Positions 6,851 through 15,809 of a DNA stretch of 64,000 nt are shown piece after piece. Positions within the stretch are counted from its first letter, which is position 1, and every line of letters starts with the position of its first letter. The DNA is from an uncultured Spirochaetales bacterium (lineage in GTDB: Bacteria; Spirochaetota; Spirochaetia; Sphaerochaetales; Sphaerochaetaceae), in assembly GCA_944393005.1 (NCBI GenBank), contig CALXYO010000006.1, forward strand, positions 1 through 64,000, in the 5' to 3' direction. A program made the position numbers and the translations under genes. Below the pieces are notes generated by a model. It searched no databases. It worked only from the letters and a program-made list of their open reading frames with translations, and was not told where the DNA came from.

Positions 6851-6900
6851 TCCCCTTTAGCTCAGTCGGTATAGCAGCGGACTGTTAATCCGTCTGCCGT
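6851..6900 (+). pseudogene. 5' fragment of tRNA-Asn(GTT)
   Basis: The sequence tcccctttagctcagtcggt, then an intact anticodon arm around ctgttaa (anticodon GTT), matches a bacterial tRNA-Asn from base 1 to about base 48. The expected T-arm and the 3' acceptor strand (ggggga-like) are replaced by unrelated sequence from about 6901. The D-loop also reads ggtatagc where ggtagagc is usual. It cannot fold as a tRNA and is a relic. Confidence 0.75.
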
Positions 6901-6928
6901 AAGTAAGTTCCAAATCTGTATTAGCGAA

Positions 6929-6980
6929 TAAAAAAGCGGAAAGAAGGATGAAATATAGAGGATGGCTACCTTCTTTCCGC
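6929..6980 (-). terminator. Rho-independent terminator of the flavodoxin gene
   Basis: A perfect 12-bp stem, gcggaaagaagg (6936-6947) with ccttctttccgc (6969-6980), is followed on the minus strand by ttttttatt. It lies 16 bp past the flavodoxin stop codon. Confidence 0.85.
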
Positions 6981-6996
6981 AAATAATAATCGAAAA

Positions 6997-7413
6997 TTAC
7001 TTCAGCATTTCTGCCGCCAGATCTTTGAGCTGACTGACAGCCTCATCATCGGGGGCCCCCATTGCAATGACTGTTCCCATGACAATTGCACCGTCTGCCG
7101 TACAGCGCTCTTCCCAGTCTCTCATCCACTGCCCATCTCCCCATCCGTAGGAACCGAAGAGAACCACTTTCTTTCCCTTCAGAGAAGATTCTATGGCTGA
7201 GAACATGGGCTCAAAGCTGTCCTCTTCAAGAACCTCCTCTCCCATTGCGGGGGAGCCGAATGCAATTGCATCATATGCATCAGGATTGTCGAAAGACTGT
7301 GATGTAACATCAAAGATGTCAGTTTCAGCCTTGCCGTTAAGCTCATCAGCAAGCACTTCGGCCATGGCTTCCGTGTTTCCTGTGAGAGAAGCAAATACGA
7401 TTGCTGTTTTCAT
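6997..7413 (-). CDS. Flavodoxin
   Basis: A 138-residue short-chain flavodoxin, a cytosolic FMN electron carrier that can replace ferredoxin when iron is scarce. The phosphate-binding loop is SLTGNTEAMA (residues 9-18), the 60s loop is FGSPAMGEE and the 90s loop is FGSYGWGDGQWM, the standard FMN contacts. The start at 7413 has aaggag eight bases upstream; the longer in-frame extension has no support. It is 16 nt downstream of a DUF3793 gene and shares its promoter, which has a DtxR-like palindrome, so iron-limited expression is likely. Confidence 0.9.
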   Translation of the reverse strand: MKTAIVFASLTGNTEAMAEVLADELNGKAETDIFDVTSQSFDNPDAYDAIAFGSPAMGEEVLEEDSFEPMFSAIESSLKGKKVVLFGSYGWGDGQWMRDWEERCTADGAIVMGTVIAMGAPDDEAVSQLKDLAAEMLK

Positions 7414-7429
7414 TTGATTTCTCCTTACC

Positions 7430-7969
7430 TCATGCGCTGACGCACAAGGATTCAATTTGTATTCCTTTTTCAAGAGATGAAAGCAGACAGGCTGTGCATC
7501 TGGAGAACTTTCTGGACAAAGCCAGAGATTCTTCCGCGTTGTGGTAAATCTTCCACATGCCTTTTGCAATATAGGCTCTTCCCTCTTTGTCGATGAATGA
7601 GAAAACATCATCCGATGGGTAGCCGAGGAAAAAGCCTATCTCATGTGGAAAACTTTCTTTGCTGAGCCGCTTTTCAAGCAGCCTGAGGCATGAGACAAGA
7701 TCACCAGTGTCATAACCGATCGACGCAAGAAATTTTCTGGTATTCTCATTATAATTGAGACATTTCTTCAGCGCTTTCGGCCTGTATGCGAAAAGAAGTG
7801 TGCAGCCGTATGTGTTTTTGAAAAAACGGAAGCCGATGCCCTTCAGCCTGAGTCTTGAGAGAATGTCATCAAGACACGGACAGTCTCTTGGAAGACAGAT
7901 CAATGATGAACTCTTGATGTTTGCCAGTGTCGGTGCACATCCCCTGACTATCATGGCCTCGCTTCTCAT
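7430..7969 (-). CDS. DUF3793 family protein
   Basis: A 179-residue cytosolic protein with LLFAYRPKALKKCL, IGYDTGDLVSCLRLLEKRL and FPHEIGFFLGYPSDDVFSFI, the pattern of the DUF3793 family of anaerobes. These genes recur beside flavodoxin and iron-uptake genes; the biochemical role is unknown. The start at 7969 has ggaggt eight bases upstream. It is the first gene of a two-gene unit with flavodoxin, downstream of the palindrome at 8049-8068. Confidence 0.8.
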   Translation of the reverse strand: MRSEAMIVRGCAPTLANIKSSSLICLPRDCPCLDDILSRLRLKGIGFRFFKNTYGCTLLFAYRPKALKKCLNYNENTRKFLASIGYDTGDLVSCLRLLEKRLSKESFPHEIGFFLGYPSDDVFSFIDKEGRAYIAKGMWKIYHNAEESLALSRKFSRCTACLLSSLEKGIQIESLCVSA

Positions 7970-8048
7970 CGGCTTTTACCTCCGTTTCCTGTGTATCTGC
8001 ATCTTCCTGAACGGGTGAATGGTGAATGAGGAGTAGATTCCGTTCAAA

Positions 8049-8068
8049 AAGTTAGCATTAACTAACTT
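8049..8068. promoter_or_regulatory. DtxR/TroR-like palindromic operator upstream of DUF3793-flavodoxin
   Basis: The 20-bp sequence aagttagcattaactaactt has perfect 7-bp arms (aagttag/ctaactt) around a 6-bp spacer. TTAG-N-CTAA dyads are typical of metal-responsive DtxR-family sites. It is 80 bp from the DUF3793 start codon. Regulation by iron or manganese is inferred from motif and gene content. Confidence 0.5.
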
Positions 8069-8248
8069 ATACATCATACAGACAGCTTTGACAAGCCCTC
8101 TCATAAAAAAAATGTGAGGGCAAACGGCTCGGCTGTATCGTCAATCCGGCTGCCTCGGCATTGAGAAGAATGCCGATGAAGATTGCTGTTCTGCTGCCGA
8201 TCAGGAATATCAGATCATCATCCACTCGGAACAAGCTACATAAATCTT

Positions 8249-8300
8249 GAAATTGAAAAGAAATATAATAATTTCCAATTTCTTTTATTTTTTTCTTCTT
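8249..8300 (+). terminator. Terminator-like hairpin
   Basis: Arms gaaattg (8249-8255) and caatttc (8276-8282), extendable with A-T pairs, are followed by ttttatttttttcttctttt. No coding sequence precedes it on the plus strand, so it would end a non-coding transcript or read-through. Confidence 0.55.
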
Positions 8301-8445
8301 TTCACTAGCATCATTTGTCTTTGCCTGTTATTATTCAGGCGCAATAATAAAAAACTCACAGCCATCTGCCGTCGGCTGAAGGTATGAGGATATTGCCAAA
8401 CTTAAAAAATTCAAAGGTATTTTATGGAATAAGGACCAGAAAGGA

Positions 8446-9807
8446 ATGAAAGAAAACGAAAAGATGTCAAATCAGTACTACATTGACCGTCAGAATGACT
8501 TCGAGTCATCTGCCAGAAGCTACCCGAGGAAGTTCCCGTTCGCTCTGAAGAAGGCAAAAGGATCCTGGGTTGAAGATGTGGAAGGAAACAGATACCTTGA
8601 TTTCCTGTGCGGTGCAGGCACTCTTGCGCTGGGACACAATGATGATGAAGTGAACAAGGCCATGATAGACCTCATAAGCAGCGATGCTCCGCTTCATACT
8701 CTTGATTTGACAACGCCCGTAAAGGACCGTTTCGTTCAGACCATTCTGGACAATCTTCCTGGAGAGCTCAGGAACAACGCCAAGATACAGTTCTGCTCTC
8801 CTTCCGGTACGGATGCGACGGATGCCGCCATCAAACTCTGCAAGACAGTAACAGGCAGAGGCAGTGTTATCGCATTCTCAGGCGGTTATCATGGAATGGG
8901 CCATGGAGCACTGGCTCTCACCGGAAACCTGCACGCGAAAACACCTGTGGCAAATCTGATGCCGGGTGTGCAGTTCATGCCCTACCCGTACTCCTACCGC
9001 TGCCCGTTCTCTCTGGGAGGTGATGCGGGAACTGATGCCTGCTGTGCATATTTCGAGCGCATGCTGAAAGATCCTGAAAGCGGAGTTACAAAACCGGCTG
9101 CAGTAATTCTGGAAGCCATCCAGGGTGAAGGCGGTGTCATCCCGGCTCCCGTGAAATTCCTCCAGACAGTCAGAAGAGTAACGAAAGAACTCGATATCCC
9201 GATGATATGCGACGAGATCCAGTGCGGCATGGGGCGCAGCGGAAAGCTGTTCGCATTCGAATATGCGGATATCGTACCGGATATCATACTTGCCTCCAAG
9301 GCAATCGGCGGCACACAGCCCATGGCCGTTGTTATCTACAACAGGAAACTGGACAAATGGGAAGCCGGTGCCCATGCGGGAACATTCCGCGGCAACCAGC
9401 TTGCAATGGCTGCAGGAACCGTGGTTCTGAACAGAGTGACTAACCCCAGGTTCCTCGCTGAAGTCACAGAAAAAGGAAATTACATGAAGGCACGCCTTGA
9501 AAAGCTCAAGGCCGAGTGTCCGATCATTGCAGATGTCAGGGGAAAGGGTCTCATGCTCGGTATCGAGTTCGTGAACCCGGATGGAGATAAGGACCTCATG
9601 GGTCATCCGCTTCCCTCAGGAGAGATTGCCGCCAAAATCCAGAGGCTGTGCTTTGAGAACAGGCTTGTTATGGAAAAAGGCGGAAGAAACGGCTCTGTCA
9701 TGAGATGTCTCTGTGCTCTCAATGTTACAAAGGATGAAATCGATACAATGCTTTCAATCTTTGAAAAGGTTGTAAGACAGGTCAACAGCGATGTCACTGG
9801 AAAATAA
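8446..9807 (+). CDS. dat: Diaminobutyrate-2-oxoglutarate aminotransferase
   Basis: A 453-residue class III PLP aminotransferase that converts aspartate semialdehyde and glutamate to L-2,4-diaminobutyrate. Landmarks are SPSGTDATDAA (cofactor phosphate), the HGMGHGA stretch, ICDEIQCGMGRSGKLFAFE (Asp contacting the PLP nitrogen), the Schiff-base lysine in DIILASKAIGG, and HAGTFRGNQLA. The start has aagga ten bases upstream. It overlaps the decarboxylase gene by 17 nt, and that pairing is what separates this enzyme from ornithine or acetylornithine aminotransferases: dat-ddc modules make 1,3-diaminopropane in Acinetobacter and Haemophilus. Confidence 0.9.
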   Translation: MKENEKMSNQYYIDRQNDFESSARSYPRKFPFALKKAKGSWVEDVEGNRYLDFLCGAGTLALGHNDDEVNKAMIDLISSDAPLHTLDLTTPVKDRFVQTILDNLPGELRNNAKIQFCSPSGTDATDAAIKLCKTVTGRGSVIAFSGGYHGMGHGALALTGNLHAKTPVANLMPGVQFMPYPYSYRCPFSLGGDAGTDACCAYFERMLKDPESGVTKPAAVILEAIQGEGGVIPAPVKFLQTVRRVTKELDIPMICDEIQCGMGRSGKLFAFEYADIVPDIILASKAIGGTQPMAVVIYNRKLDKWEAGAHAGTFRGNQLAMAAGTVVLNRVTNPRFLAEVTEKGNYMKARLEKLKAECPIIADVRGKGLMLGIEFVNPDGDKDLMGHPLPSGEIAAKIQRLCFENRLVMEKGGRNGSVMRCLCALNVTKDEIDTMLSIFEKVVRQVNSDVTGK

Positions 9808-11230
9808 GACGGTACTCTCCGCAAGAACTGAGGACAGAAACGAACTGAGAAGGGAAATAGAGAAAACGCTTGATGCGGTTTTCTCTTCCTGCAGCGATGA
9901 TTCGGCTTTCTCAGGCATCAATCCGTATGAACTGAGAAAGCGCATCAGCTCGCTCACAGTCCTGCCTGAAAAGGGAATCGACTTCGACAATGCGCTAGAT
10001 GTGACTGCAAAAGAAATCATGCCTCACATGCTGCGCACGTGGTCATGTGACTACATGCCGCATCTCCACTCTCCTGCCCTGCTGGAATCACTGAGCGCTG
10101 AGCTTATGATAAACACGTTCAACGATTCAATGGACAGCTGGGATCAGAGTCCTGCGGCAACTGAAGTCGAGCTTGCAGTGATCAGCACATTGAAAAAGCT
10201 GTTCGGCTATGATGATGAAGCGGACGGCTGCTTCACCTCGGGCGGCAGCCAGTCAAACCTGAGTGCCATCACTGCGGCCCGTGACTGGTACTGCAAGGCA
10301 CATCTGGGCCATGATGCGAAGAAATACGGGAATCCTGAATGCTTCAGGAAGCTCAGGCTGTACACCTCAGAGATATCACACTTCTCGATGGACAAAAGCT
10401 GCCACATGCTCGGTCTCGGCTATGACGCCGTAGTGAAGCTTCCGGTTGACAGCAGCTGCTCTGTCGATATTGAGAAAGCAGAGGAGATCATAAAAGCTGA
10501 TGTGAAGAATGGACTGCTGCCCTTCTGCATCGTCGCGACAATCGGAACGACGGACTTCGGTTCCGTTGACGACATTGCCGAAATGAGGCGCATTGCCGAC
10601 AGGTACGGCATGCATCTTCATGCTGATGCCGCATACGGCTCAGGTGCCGTGATGAGCAGCAGATACAGCCGGAGGATCGGAGATCTGTCTCTGGCCGATT
10701 CCATCACAGTGGACTTTCACAAGATGTTCCTGCTTCCGATCAGCTGTTCGGCCGTGCTTGTGAAAAAAGCATCTCTCCTTGACTGCTTCCAGCTTCATGC
10801 CGACTACCTCAACAGGGAGGAGGATGAGGAGGACGGCTATGTGAATCTTGTGGGAAAGTCAGTACAGACCACAAGGAGGGCTGATGCCATAAAGGTTCTC
10901 TTCTCCTTCATGGCAAGGGGAAAGGAAGGATATGGACGCATCATCGACACAGTGATCGAGAATGCCGACTATTTCTACTCAAGGATCAGCAGTGATGAAG
11001 ATTTCGTCTGTCCGGTCAGGCCGACACTGAGTTCCGTTGTTTTCGCGCTCAGGAGCAGTGATGATGTGAACAAGGCTGTCAGAAGAAGGCTTCTGAATGA
11101 AGGAATTGTCATAGGACAGACCGTGATGAACGGTGCTGTCATGCTCAAGTTCACCCTTCTCAACCCACGCCTGACGCACGAACACATTGACAGGCTCATC
11201 GGAAAAATAAGGGAATACGGGGGCAGATGA
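9791..11230 (+). CDS. ddc: L-2,4-diaminobutyrate decarboxylase
   Basis: A 479-residue group II PLP decarboxylase that releases CO2 from 2,4-diaminobutyrate to give 1,3-diaminopropane. Visible landmarks are FTSGGSQSNLSA, TIGTTDFGSVDD, HLHADAAYGSGAV (Asp of the cofactor site) and SITVDFHKMFLLP, with the PLP lysine in DFHK. The length fits the family (470-510). Translation is coupled to dat through a 17-nt overlap. No norspermidine-pathway gene follows, so diaminopropane may be an end product, perhaps for polyamine or envelope functions. Other aromatic or glutamate decarboxylase activities are less likely given the partner. Confidence 0.88.
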   Translation: MSLENKTVLSARTEDRNELRREIEKTLDAVFSSCSDDSAFSGINPYELRKRISSLTVLPEKGIDFDNALDVTAKEIMPHMLRTWSCDYMPHLHSPALLESLSAELMINTFNDSMDSWDQSPAATEVELAVISTLKKLFGYDDEADGCFTSGGSQSNLSAITAARDWYCKAHLGHDAKKYGNPECFRKLRLYTSEISHFSMDKSCHMLGLGYDAVVKLPVDSSCSVDIEKAEEIIKADVKNGLLPFCIVATIGTTDFGSVDDIAEMRRIADRYGMHLHADAAYGSGAVMSSRYSRRIGDLSLADSITVDFHKMFLLPISCSAVLVKKASLLDCFQLHADYLNREEDEEDGYVNLVGKSVQTTRRADAIKVLFSFMARGKEGYGRIIDTVIENADYFYSRISSDEDFVCPVRPTLSSVVFALRSSDDVNKAVRRRLLNEGIVIGQTVMNGAVMLKFTLLNPRLTHEHIDRLIGKIREYGGR

Positions 11231-11314
11231 CAAAGCTCTGTCAATCTGTTATATTTACAAAGTTGTGTAAAAACAAAGACTTATTATCGAAAAATAAATT
11301 TAAGGACGGATATT

Positions 11315-12736
11315 ATGGCTGACGTGAAATTGGAAGCTAGAGCAAAAAGCCAGAAGGCTCTCACATTTACAATTCCTGCCGCTGAGATTGAAAGCGAGTA
11401 CGGAAACAAGATCGCTAAATATGCGAAGGAACTCACACTCAAAGGTTTCAGAAAGGGCAAGGCTCCTCTTTCTGTCGTTGAGCGCCAGCTCGGAGAGTAT
11501 GTAAGGGAAGAAGTCAGCTTCGACCTCATCGAGAAGAAGTTCGATGAGAATTCAAAGACACTTGCAGAAGGCGACCAGCCGCTTCCCTACTCCACTGTCA
11601 AGATTGAGAATGAGGATTCTCTTCGCCCGTTCAAAAAGGACAGCGACATCACTGTGACAGTCCTCTATGATGCGTTCCCGGCTGTGAAGCTCGGACAGTA
11701 CAAGGGTCTTTCTTTTGACGTTCTCAACGGAGAAGTCAGCGAGAAGGACATCGATGCGGAAGTCGAGAAGCTCAGAGAGCAGAACTCCGATGTCATCACA
11801 AAGGAAGGAAAAGCGGAGAAAGGCGATATCGCAACTGTCGACTATGTGCAGCTTGATGAGAACGGCGCTGAAGTCGAGAACACAAAGAGAAACGACTTCA
11901 CATTCACAATCGGTTCTTCATACAACCAGTACAAGATTGATGACGATATCATCGGCATGGCTGCAGGTGATGAGAAGAAGATCACAAAGACATATGATGA
12001 GAGTGAAAGCGATGAGTCTCTGCGCGGCAGGACAATCACTCTTTCCGTAAAGCTCACAAAACTCAAGGAGAGAAAGCTTCCCGTTGTAGACGATGAATTC
12101 GCACAGGATATCAAGGAAGAATACAAGACTGTCGCCGATCTCAGGGAAGGCATCAGGAAGGACCTCACAGAGCAGCTTGACCGCTATGCCGAAGATGAAA
12201 AGTACATGAAGGTCTTCTCATCCATCATCAAGAGCAGCGAGTACGAGATTCCACAGTCAATGATCGACTTTGAGATCAGAATGGAAACACGTGATTACCT
12301 GCGCCAGATCGGACGCTCCGCAGAGGAGATTGACAAGCTCATCAGCGCACAGGATCCGATGGCTCTCTACATCCAGAGCATGGTTGCAGGAAGAGCAATG
12401 ACAAGCCTCAACCAGCAGATCATCATGGATGCCATCAGGAAGGAAGGTGTCATTGAAGTCGCTGACAGCGAGATCGATGAAGCTGTCAAGGACAGAATCA
12501 ATGACCAGACAAGTGATGAGGACAAGGCGAAAATCCAACAGGAAGCAAAAGAATCTCTTGAATTCAGCAAGGTTCCTCAGTATCTTATCGACAACAACAC
12601 CTTCAACAAGACAGGTGACAAGCTTGATTTCTCTTCTTACTTCGATGCTTATTACAAGGAGCAGGAGAAATACAGCGCTCAGAATGACGAGAAAGAGGAA
12701 GCTGAGGCTGCAGAAGAGGAAAAGAAAGACAACTAA
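11315..12736 (+). CDS. tig: Trigger factor, ribosome-associated chaperone
   Basis: A 473-residue trigger factor. The ribosome-docking signature is TLKGFRKGKAPLS (about residues 40-52); the central PPIase domain starts near KGDIATVDYV, and the long helical C-terminal arms end in an unusually acidic tail (EEAEAAEEEKK). It holds nascent chains and has prolyl isomerase activity. Ribosome-binding site aaggacgg precedes the ATG. It heads a tig-clpP-clpX operon, the common bacterial order linking folding and proteolysis; spacers are 9 nt and 1 nt. Confidence 0.96.
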   Translation: MADVKLEARAKSQKALTFTIPAAEIESEYGNKIAKYAKELTLKGFRKGKAPLSVVERQLGEYVREEVSFDLIEKKFDENSKTLAEGDQPLPYSTVKIENEDSLRPFKKDSDITVTVLYDAFPAVKLGQYKGLSFDVLNGEVSEKDIDAEVEKLREQNSDVITKEGKAEKGDIATVDYVQLDENGAEVENTKRNDFTFTIGSSYNQYKIDDDIIGMAAGDEKKITKTYDESESDESLRGRTITLSVKLTKLKERKLPVVDDEFAQDIKEEYKTVADLREGIRKDLTEQLDRYAEDEKYMKVFSSIIKSSEYEIPQSMIDFEIRMETRDYLRQIGRSAEEIDKLISAQDPMALYIQSMVAGRAMTSLNQQIIMDAIRKEGVIEVADSEIDEAVKDRINDQTSDEDKAKIQQEAKESLEFSKVPQYLIDNNTFNKTGDKLDFSSYFDAYYKEQEKYSAQNDEKEEAEAAEEEKKDN

Positions 12737-12745
12737 GGAGAAATA

Positions 12746-13351
12746 ATGTCACTTAAGGACATAAAACTTAACACACTGGTGCCGTACGTCGTTGAACGTT
12801 CCGGTGCCGGTGAAAGACAGTATGATATCTTCTCCCGCCTTCTCAAGGACAGAATAATATTCCTTGACGGAGAGATCAGAGATGACATGGCGGACCTTGT
12901 TGTTGCCCAGCTGATCTTTCTTGAAAGCGAGAACCCGAAAAAGGATATCAACCTGTATATCAACTCTCCCGGCGGCTCTGTAACTGCCGGGCTTGCTATC
13001 TATGACACCATGCAGTACATCAGACCTGATGTAAACACAATCTGCATCGGTCAGGCCTGTTCCATGGCAAGTCTGATCCTTGCAGCGGGCGCCGAAGGCA
13101 AGCGCTCAGTGCTGCCGAATGCAAGAGTCATGATCCACCAGCCATACGGCGGAGCAGAAGGTCAGGCAAGCGACATCATTGTCGCCAACAGGGAACTTCA
13201 GAGAATAAAGAAGATCACAACCGAAATACTCAGCCGCCACACGGGAAAGTCTTTTGATGAAATCAGCACCCTGATTGAAAGGGATTATTATATGGACGCA
13301 TCCGAAGCCGTAGAGCTCGGAATCGCGGACAGAGTCATGAGGAAGGCATAA
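12746..13351 (+). CDS. clpP: ATP-dependent Clp protease proteolytic subunit
   Basis: A 201-residue serine protease forming the tetradecameric Clp chamber. The catalytic triad is visible: Ser106 in GQACSMASL, His131 in VMIHQPYGG and Asp180 in [19 protein letters not shown] is the oxyanion-strand signature. It degrades unfolded substrates delivered by ClpX, encoded 1 nt downstream. A ggagaaata ribosome-binding site sets the start. Confidence 0.97.
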   Translation: MSLKDIKLNTLVPYVVERSGAGERQYDIFSRLLKDRIIFLDGEIRDDMADLVVAQLIFLESENPKKDINLYINSPGGSVTAGLAIYDTMQYIRPDVNTICIGQACSMASLILAAGAEGKRSVLPNARVMIHQPYGGAEGQASDIIVANRELQRIKKITTEILSRHTGKSFDEISTLIERDYYMDASEAVELGIADRVMRKA

Positions 13352-13352
13352 G

Positions 13353-14630
13353 ATGGCAAGAAACAAAACATGCTCGTTCTGCGGAAGAGACGCCTCCGAA
13401 GTCGGAACTCTGATCCACGGTCCCGGGAACGTCGCAATCTGCAATGAATGCGTCAAGACATGTCAGGATATTCTCAAGGCCAACCGCCCTTCACAGGGGC
13501 AGGAAGAAGATTACAGCGATCTCGAGGTTCCCACCCCAAGGGAAATAAAGGAATATCTTGACCAGTATGTCATCGGTCAGGAGAATGCGAAGAGAGTTCT
13601 TTCCGTTGCGGTATATAACCATTACAAAAGGGTGAAATTCTCGCAGAAAATCGCTGATCAGGATATTGAGATGGACAAGTCAAACATCCTGCTCATCGGT
13701 CCTACCGGAACAGGTAAGACACTGCTCGCCCGCACTCTTGCGAAAAAACTCAATGTTCCCTTTGCGATTGCAGATGCAACCACCCTCACCCAGGCCGGCT
13801 ATGTCGGAGAGGATGTCGAAAACATTCTCCTCAAGCTGATCCAGGCTGCCGATAACGATATTTCCAGAGCCGAGAAAGGAATCATCTTCATTGACGAGAT
13901 CGACAAGATCGCGAAGAAAGGTGAAAATGTCTCAATCACCCGTGATGTCTCAGGCGAAGGTGTCCAGCAGGCTCTTCTGAAGATCATAGAGGGAACTGTC
14001 GCCTCTGTTCCTCCCCAGGGCGGACGAAAGCATCCGAATCAGGAGATGCTCAGAATCGACACAACAAACATTCTCTTCATCTGCGGCGGAGCATTTGTCG
14101 GCCTCGACAAGATAATCGAGAACCGTGTCGCCAACCAGACAATGGGTTTCGGAGCCAATGTGGAAAGCGCTGATGAAAAGAGCTTTGACGAGCTTCTGAA
14201 GGAACTCCATCCCGATGATCTCATCAAGTTCGGACTCATCCCCGAGTTCATAGGACGTCTCCCCATCCACGTAAGTCTTGAGAATCTCACGAAAGAAGAT
14301 CTCAAGAGAATCATCGTGGAACCGAAGAACTCAGTAATCAGGCAGTATATAGTCAATATGAGTCTGGACGGCGTGAAGCTTGTCTTCACTGACGATGCCA
14401 TTGATGCAATCGCACAGACCGCCATAGACCAGAACACAGGAGCAAGAGGCATCCGCTCGATCGTCGAGCAGATGATGCTTGACATCAGCTTTGACATTCC
14501 TTCCGAACACAACATAAAGCAGGTGACAATGACTGCGGACTGTGTGAACGGAAAAGGAAAGCCGGTGATAGAATACAAGACGGACCAGCTGACCTCTTCT
14601 CAGGACCTCCTTGACAAGGATAATGCATAA
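13353..14630 (+). CDS. clpX: ClpX, AAA+ unfoldase of ClpXP
   Basis: A 425-residue ClpX. The N-terminal zinc finger (CSFC at 7-10 and CNEC near 30) recruits substrates and adaptors. The AAA+ domain has Walker A GPTGTGKT, pore loop GYVGEDVE, Walker [10 protein letters not shown] and sensor motif GARGIRS. It ends with a normal C-terminal domain and is the last gene of the operon, followed by a strong terminator. Confidence 0.97.
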   Translation: MARNKTCSFCGRDASEVGTLIHGPGNVAICNECVKTCQDILKANRPSQGQEEDYSDLEVPTPREIKEYLDQYVIGQENAKRVLSVAVYNHYKRVKFSQKIADQDIEMDKSNILLIGPTGTGKTLLARTLAKKLNVPFAIADATTLTQAGYVGEDVENILLKLIQAADNDISRAEKGIIFIDEIDKIAKKGENVSITRDVSGEGVQQALLKIIEGTVASVPPQGGRKHPNQEMLRIDTTNILFICGGAFVGLDKIIENRVANQTMGFGANVESADEKSFDELLKELHPDDLIKFGLIPEFIGRLPIHVSLENLTKEDLKRIIVEPKNSVIRQYIVNMSLDGVKLVFTDDAIDAIAQTAIDQNTGARGIRSIVEQMMLDISFDIPSEHNIKQVTMTADCVNGKGKPVIEYKTDQLTSSQDLLDKDNA

Positions 14631-14635
14631 AAGAC

Positions 14636-14672
14636 ACTGAGCTGCAGTTTCATTCCTGCAGCTCAGTATTTT
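14636..14672 (+). terminator. Rho-independent terminator of tig-clpP-clpX
   Basis: A 12-bp stem, actgagctgcag (14636-14647) with ctgcagctcagt (14656-14667), has an 8-nt loop and is followed by atttt. Confidence 0.85.
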
Positions 14673-14679
14673 AAGAAAC

Positions 14680-15681
14680 ATGATCATGGAAGAAAACACG
14701 ATTTACACCCCATTCCCCACACAGCTCATCGATGCATTGAAGGCGGCAGAGGACATAGCCGTATTCGGCCATTCCAGCCCGGACGGTGACTGTATATTCT
14801 CACAGCTCGCATGCCGCGAGATCTTCAGCGCCATGGGAAAGAACGTCACCCTCTTCAATCAGGGACCTTTCACCAGAAACGAGATCAGACAGTTTGAAAG
14901 TGAATTCCTTACAGAAGTGCCATCATCTCTCGTGCAGAAAAAACCTCTTGTCGTGGTGGTTGACTGCTCCACCGCAGACCGCCCGGGAGACATCATAACC
15001 CCGCTGCTGGATGATAAGATAATAGTGCTGGATCATCACAGCTCAGGCGAAAGCTTCACTGATGAGAATCTCATGAAAATCATACCTGCATCAGTGTCTA
15101 CAAGCCTTATCGTAGATGCGCTGAGACAGGAGCTCGGCCTGCCCCTCACACCAACTCTGGCCTCCTATATTTACAAGGGATTCGCGACCGACACAGGCTT
15201 CTACCATTTCATAAACGAGAAAGTCGGAGGAGAAACACTGCGGAGAGTTTCCCATCTTGTGGATCAGGGCATTTCGCCGTACATAGTCTATGATGAGATG
15301 CATGACGGAAGAAACCTTTCATATTTCAAAATGGTTGCATCTCTTATTGACAGGGTGCACAGCGCATATGAGGGAAGACTTCTGTACACATACCAGAAAG
15401 CCTCAGACGAGGTTGAGGGAAAACCTGCCGATGACATTTACGCCCAGCTGCTTCAGGTGAAAGGAGTCAAGGTTGTTCTTTTCTTCAAGGAAAAGGACGG
15501 GTGTGTGGAAATCGGAATGAGGAGCAAGAACCTCAGCGGTATCGACATCGGATCGTTTGCAGCATCTCTCGGCGGCGGCGGACATAAGTACGCGGCAGGA
15601 GCGAAGAGTGCCGGAAAACTTGATGAAGTCATGAAAACGACAATCACAAAACTGGAGGGAATAATTTCCGCCAAAGACTGA
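14680..15681 (+). CDS. DHH-family phosphoesterase (NrnA-like nanoRNase/pAp phosphatase)
   Basis: A 333-residue DHH/DHHA1 protein. Metal motifs are GHSSPDGDCIFSQL, VVVVDCST, and VLDHHSSGE (the DHH motif). The C-terminal DHHA1 nucleic-acid-binding motif is GGGGHKYAAGA. Family members degrade 2-5-mer RNAs or cyclic-dinucleotide products (pGpG, pApA) and dephosphorylate pAp. There is a second in-frame ATG at 14686 and no clear ribosome-binding site for either; the start overlaps the end of the preceding terminator. It is monocistronic, ending in its own terminator. Confidence 0.85.
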   Translation: MIMEENTIYTPFPTQLIDALKAAEDIAVFGHSSPDGDCIFSQLACREIFSAMGKNVTLFNQGPFTRNEIRQFESEFLTEVPSSLVQKKPLVVVVDCSTADRPGDIITPLLDDKIIVLDHHSSGESFTDENLMKIIPASVSTSLIVDALRQELGLPLTPTLASYIYKGFATDTGFYHFINEKVGGETLRRVSHLVDQGISPYIVYDEMHDGRNLSYFKMVASLIDRVHSAYEGRLLYTYQKASDEVEGKPADDIYAQLLQVKGVKVVLFFKEKDGCVEIGMRSKNLSGIDIGSFAASLGGGGHKYAAGAKSAGKLDEVMKTTITKLEGIISAKD

Positions 15682-15724
15682 AAGAGAAATCAACAGAGAT
15701 TTCGTCCATTTCCTAATTTGTTTC

Positions 15725-15769
15725 AATGCCAGATGTTGGATCATGCGATCATGCATCTGGCATTCTTTT
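15725..15769 (+). terminator. Rho-independent terminator after the DHH phosphoesterase gene
   Basis: Arms aatgccagatg (15725-15735) and catctggcatt (15754-15764) form an 11-bp stem followed by cttttt. Confidence 0.85.
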
Positions 15770-15809
15770 TGCAATTTCTGATCCGGTTCACACCGGAGGA
15801 ATGCAGAAA

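Larger units (their letters stand above)
7970..8445. other. Intergenic region between divergent DUF3793 and diaminopropane operons
   Basis: No gene is supported. It holds the DtxR-like palindrome at 8049-8068, a hairpin at 8156-8175 (cggcatt/aatgccg), a terminator-like hairpin at 8249-8300, and an 8-bp hairpin with arms 8328-8335/8343-8350 ahead of the aminotransferase. A small RNA ending at about 8300 is possible but unproven. Confidence 0.45.

Noticed and set aside
8103-8124. Hairpin gccctctca/tgtgagggc as a terminator of the DUF3793 operon or another gene
   Set aside because: Its A-rich loop, lack of U-tract and location upstream of the promoter fit neither strand's transcripts.
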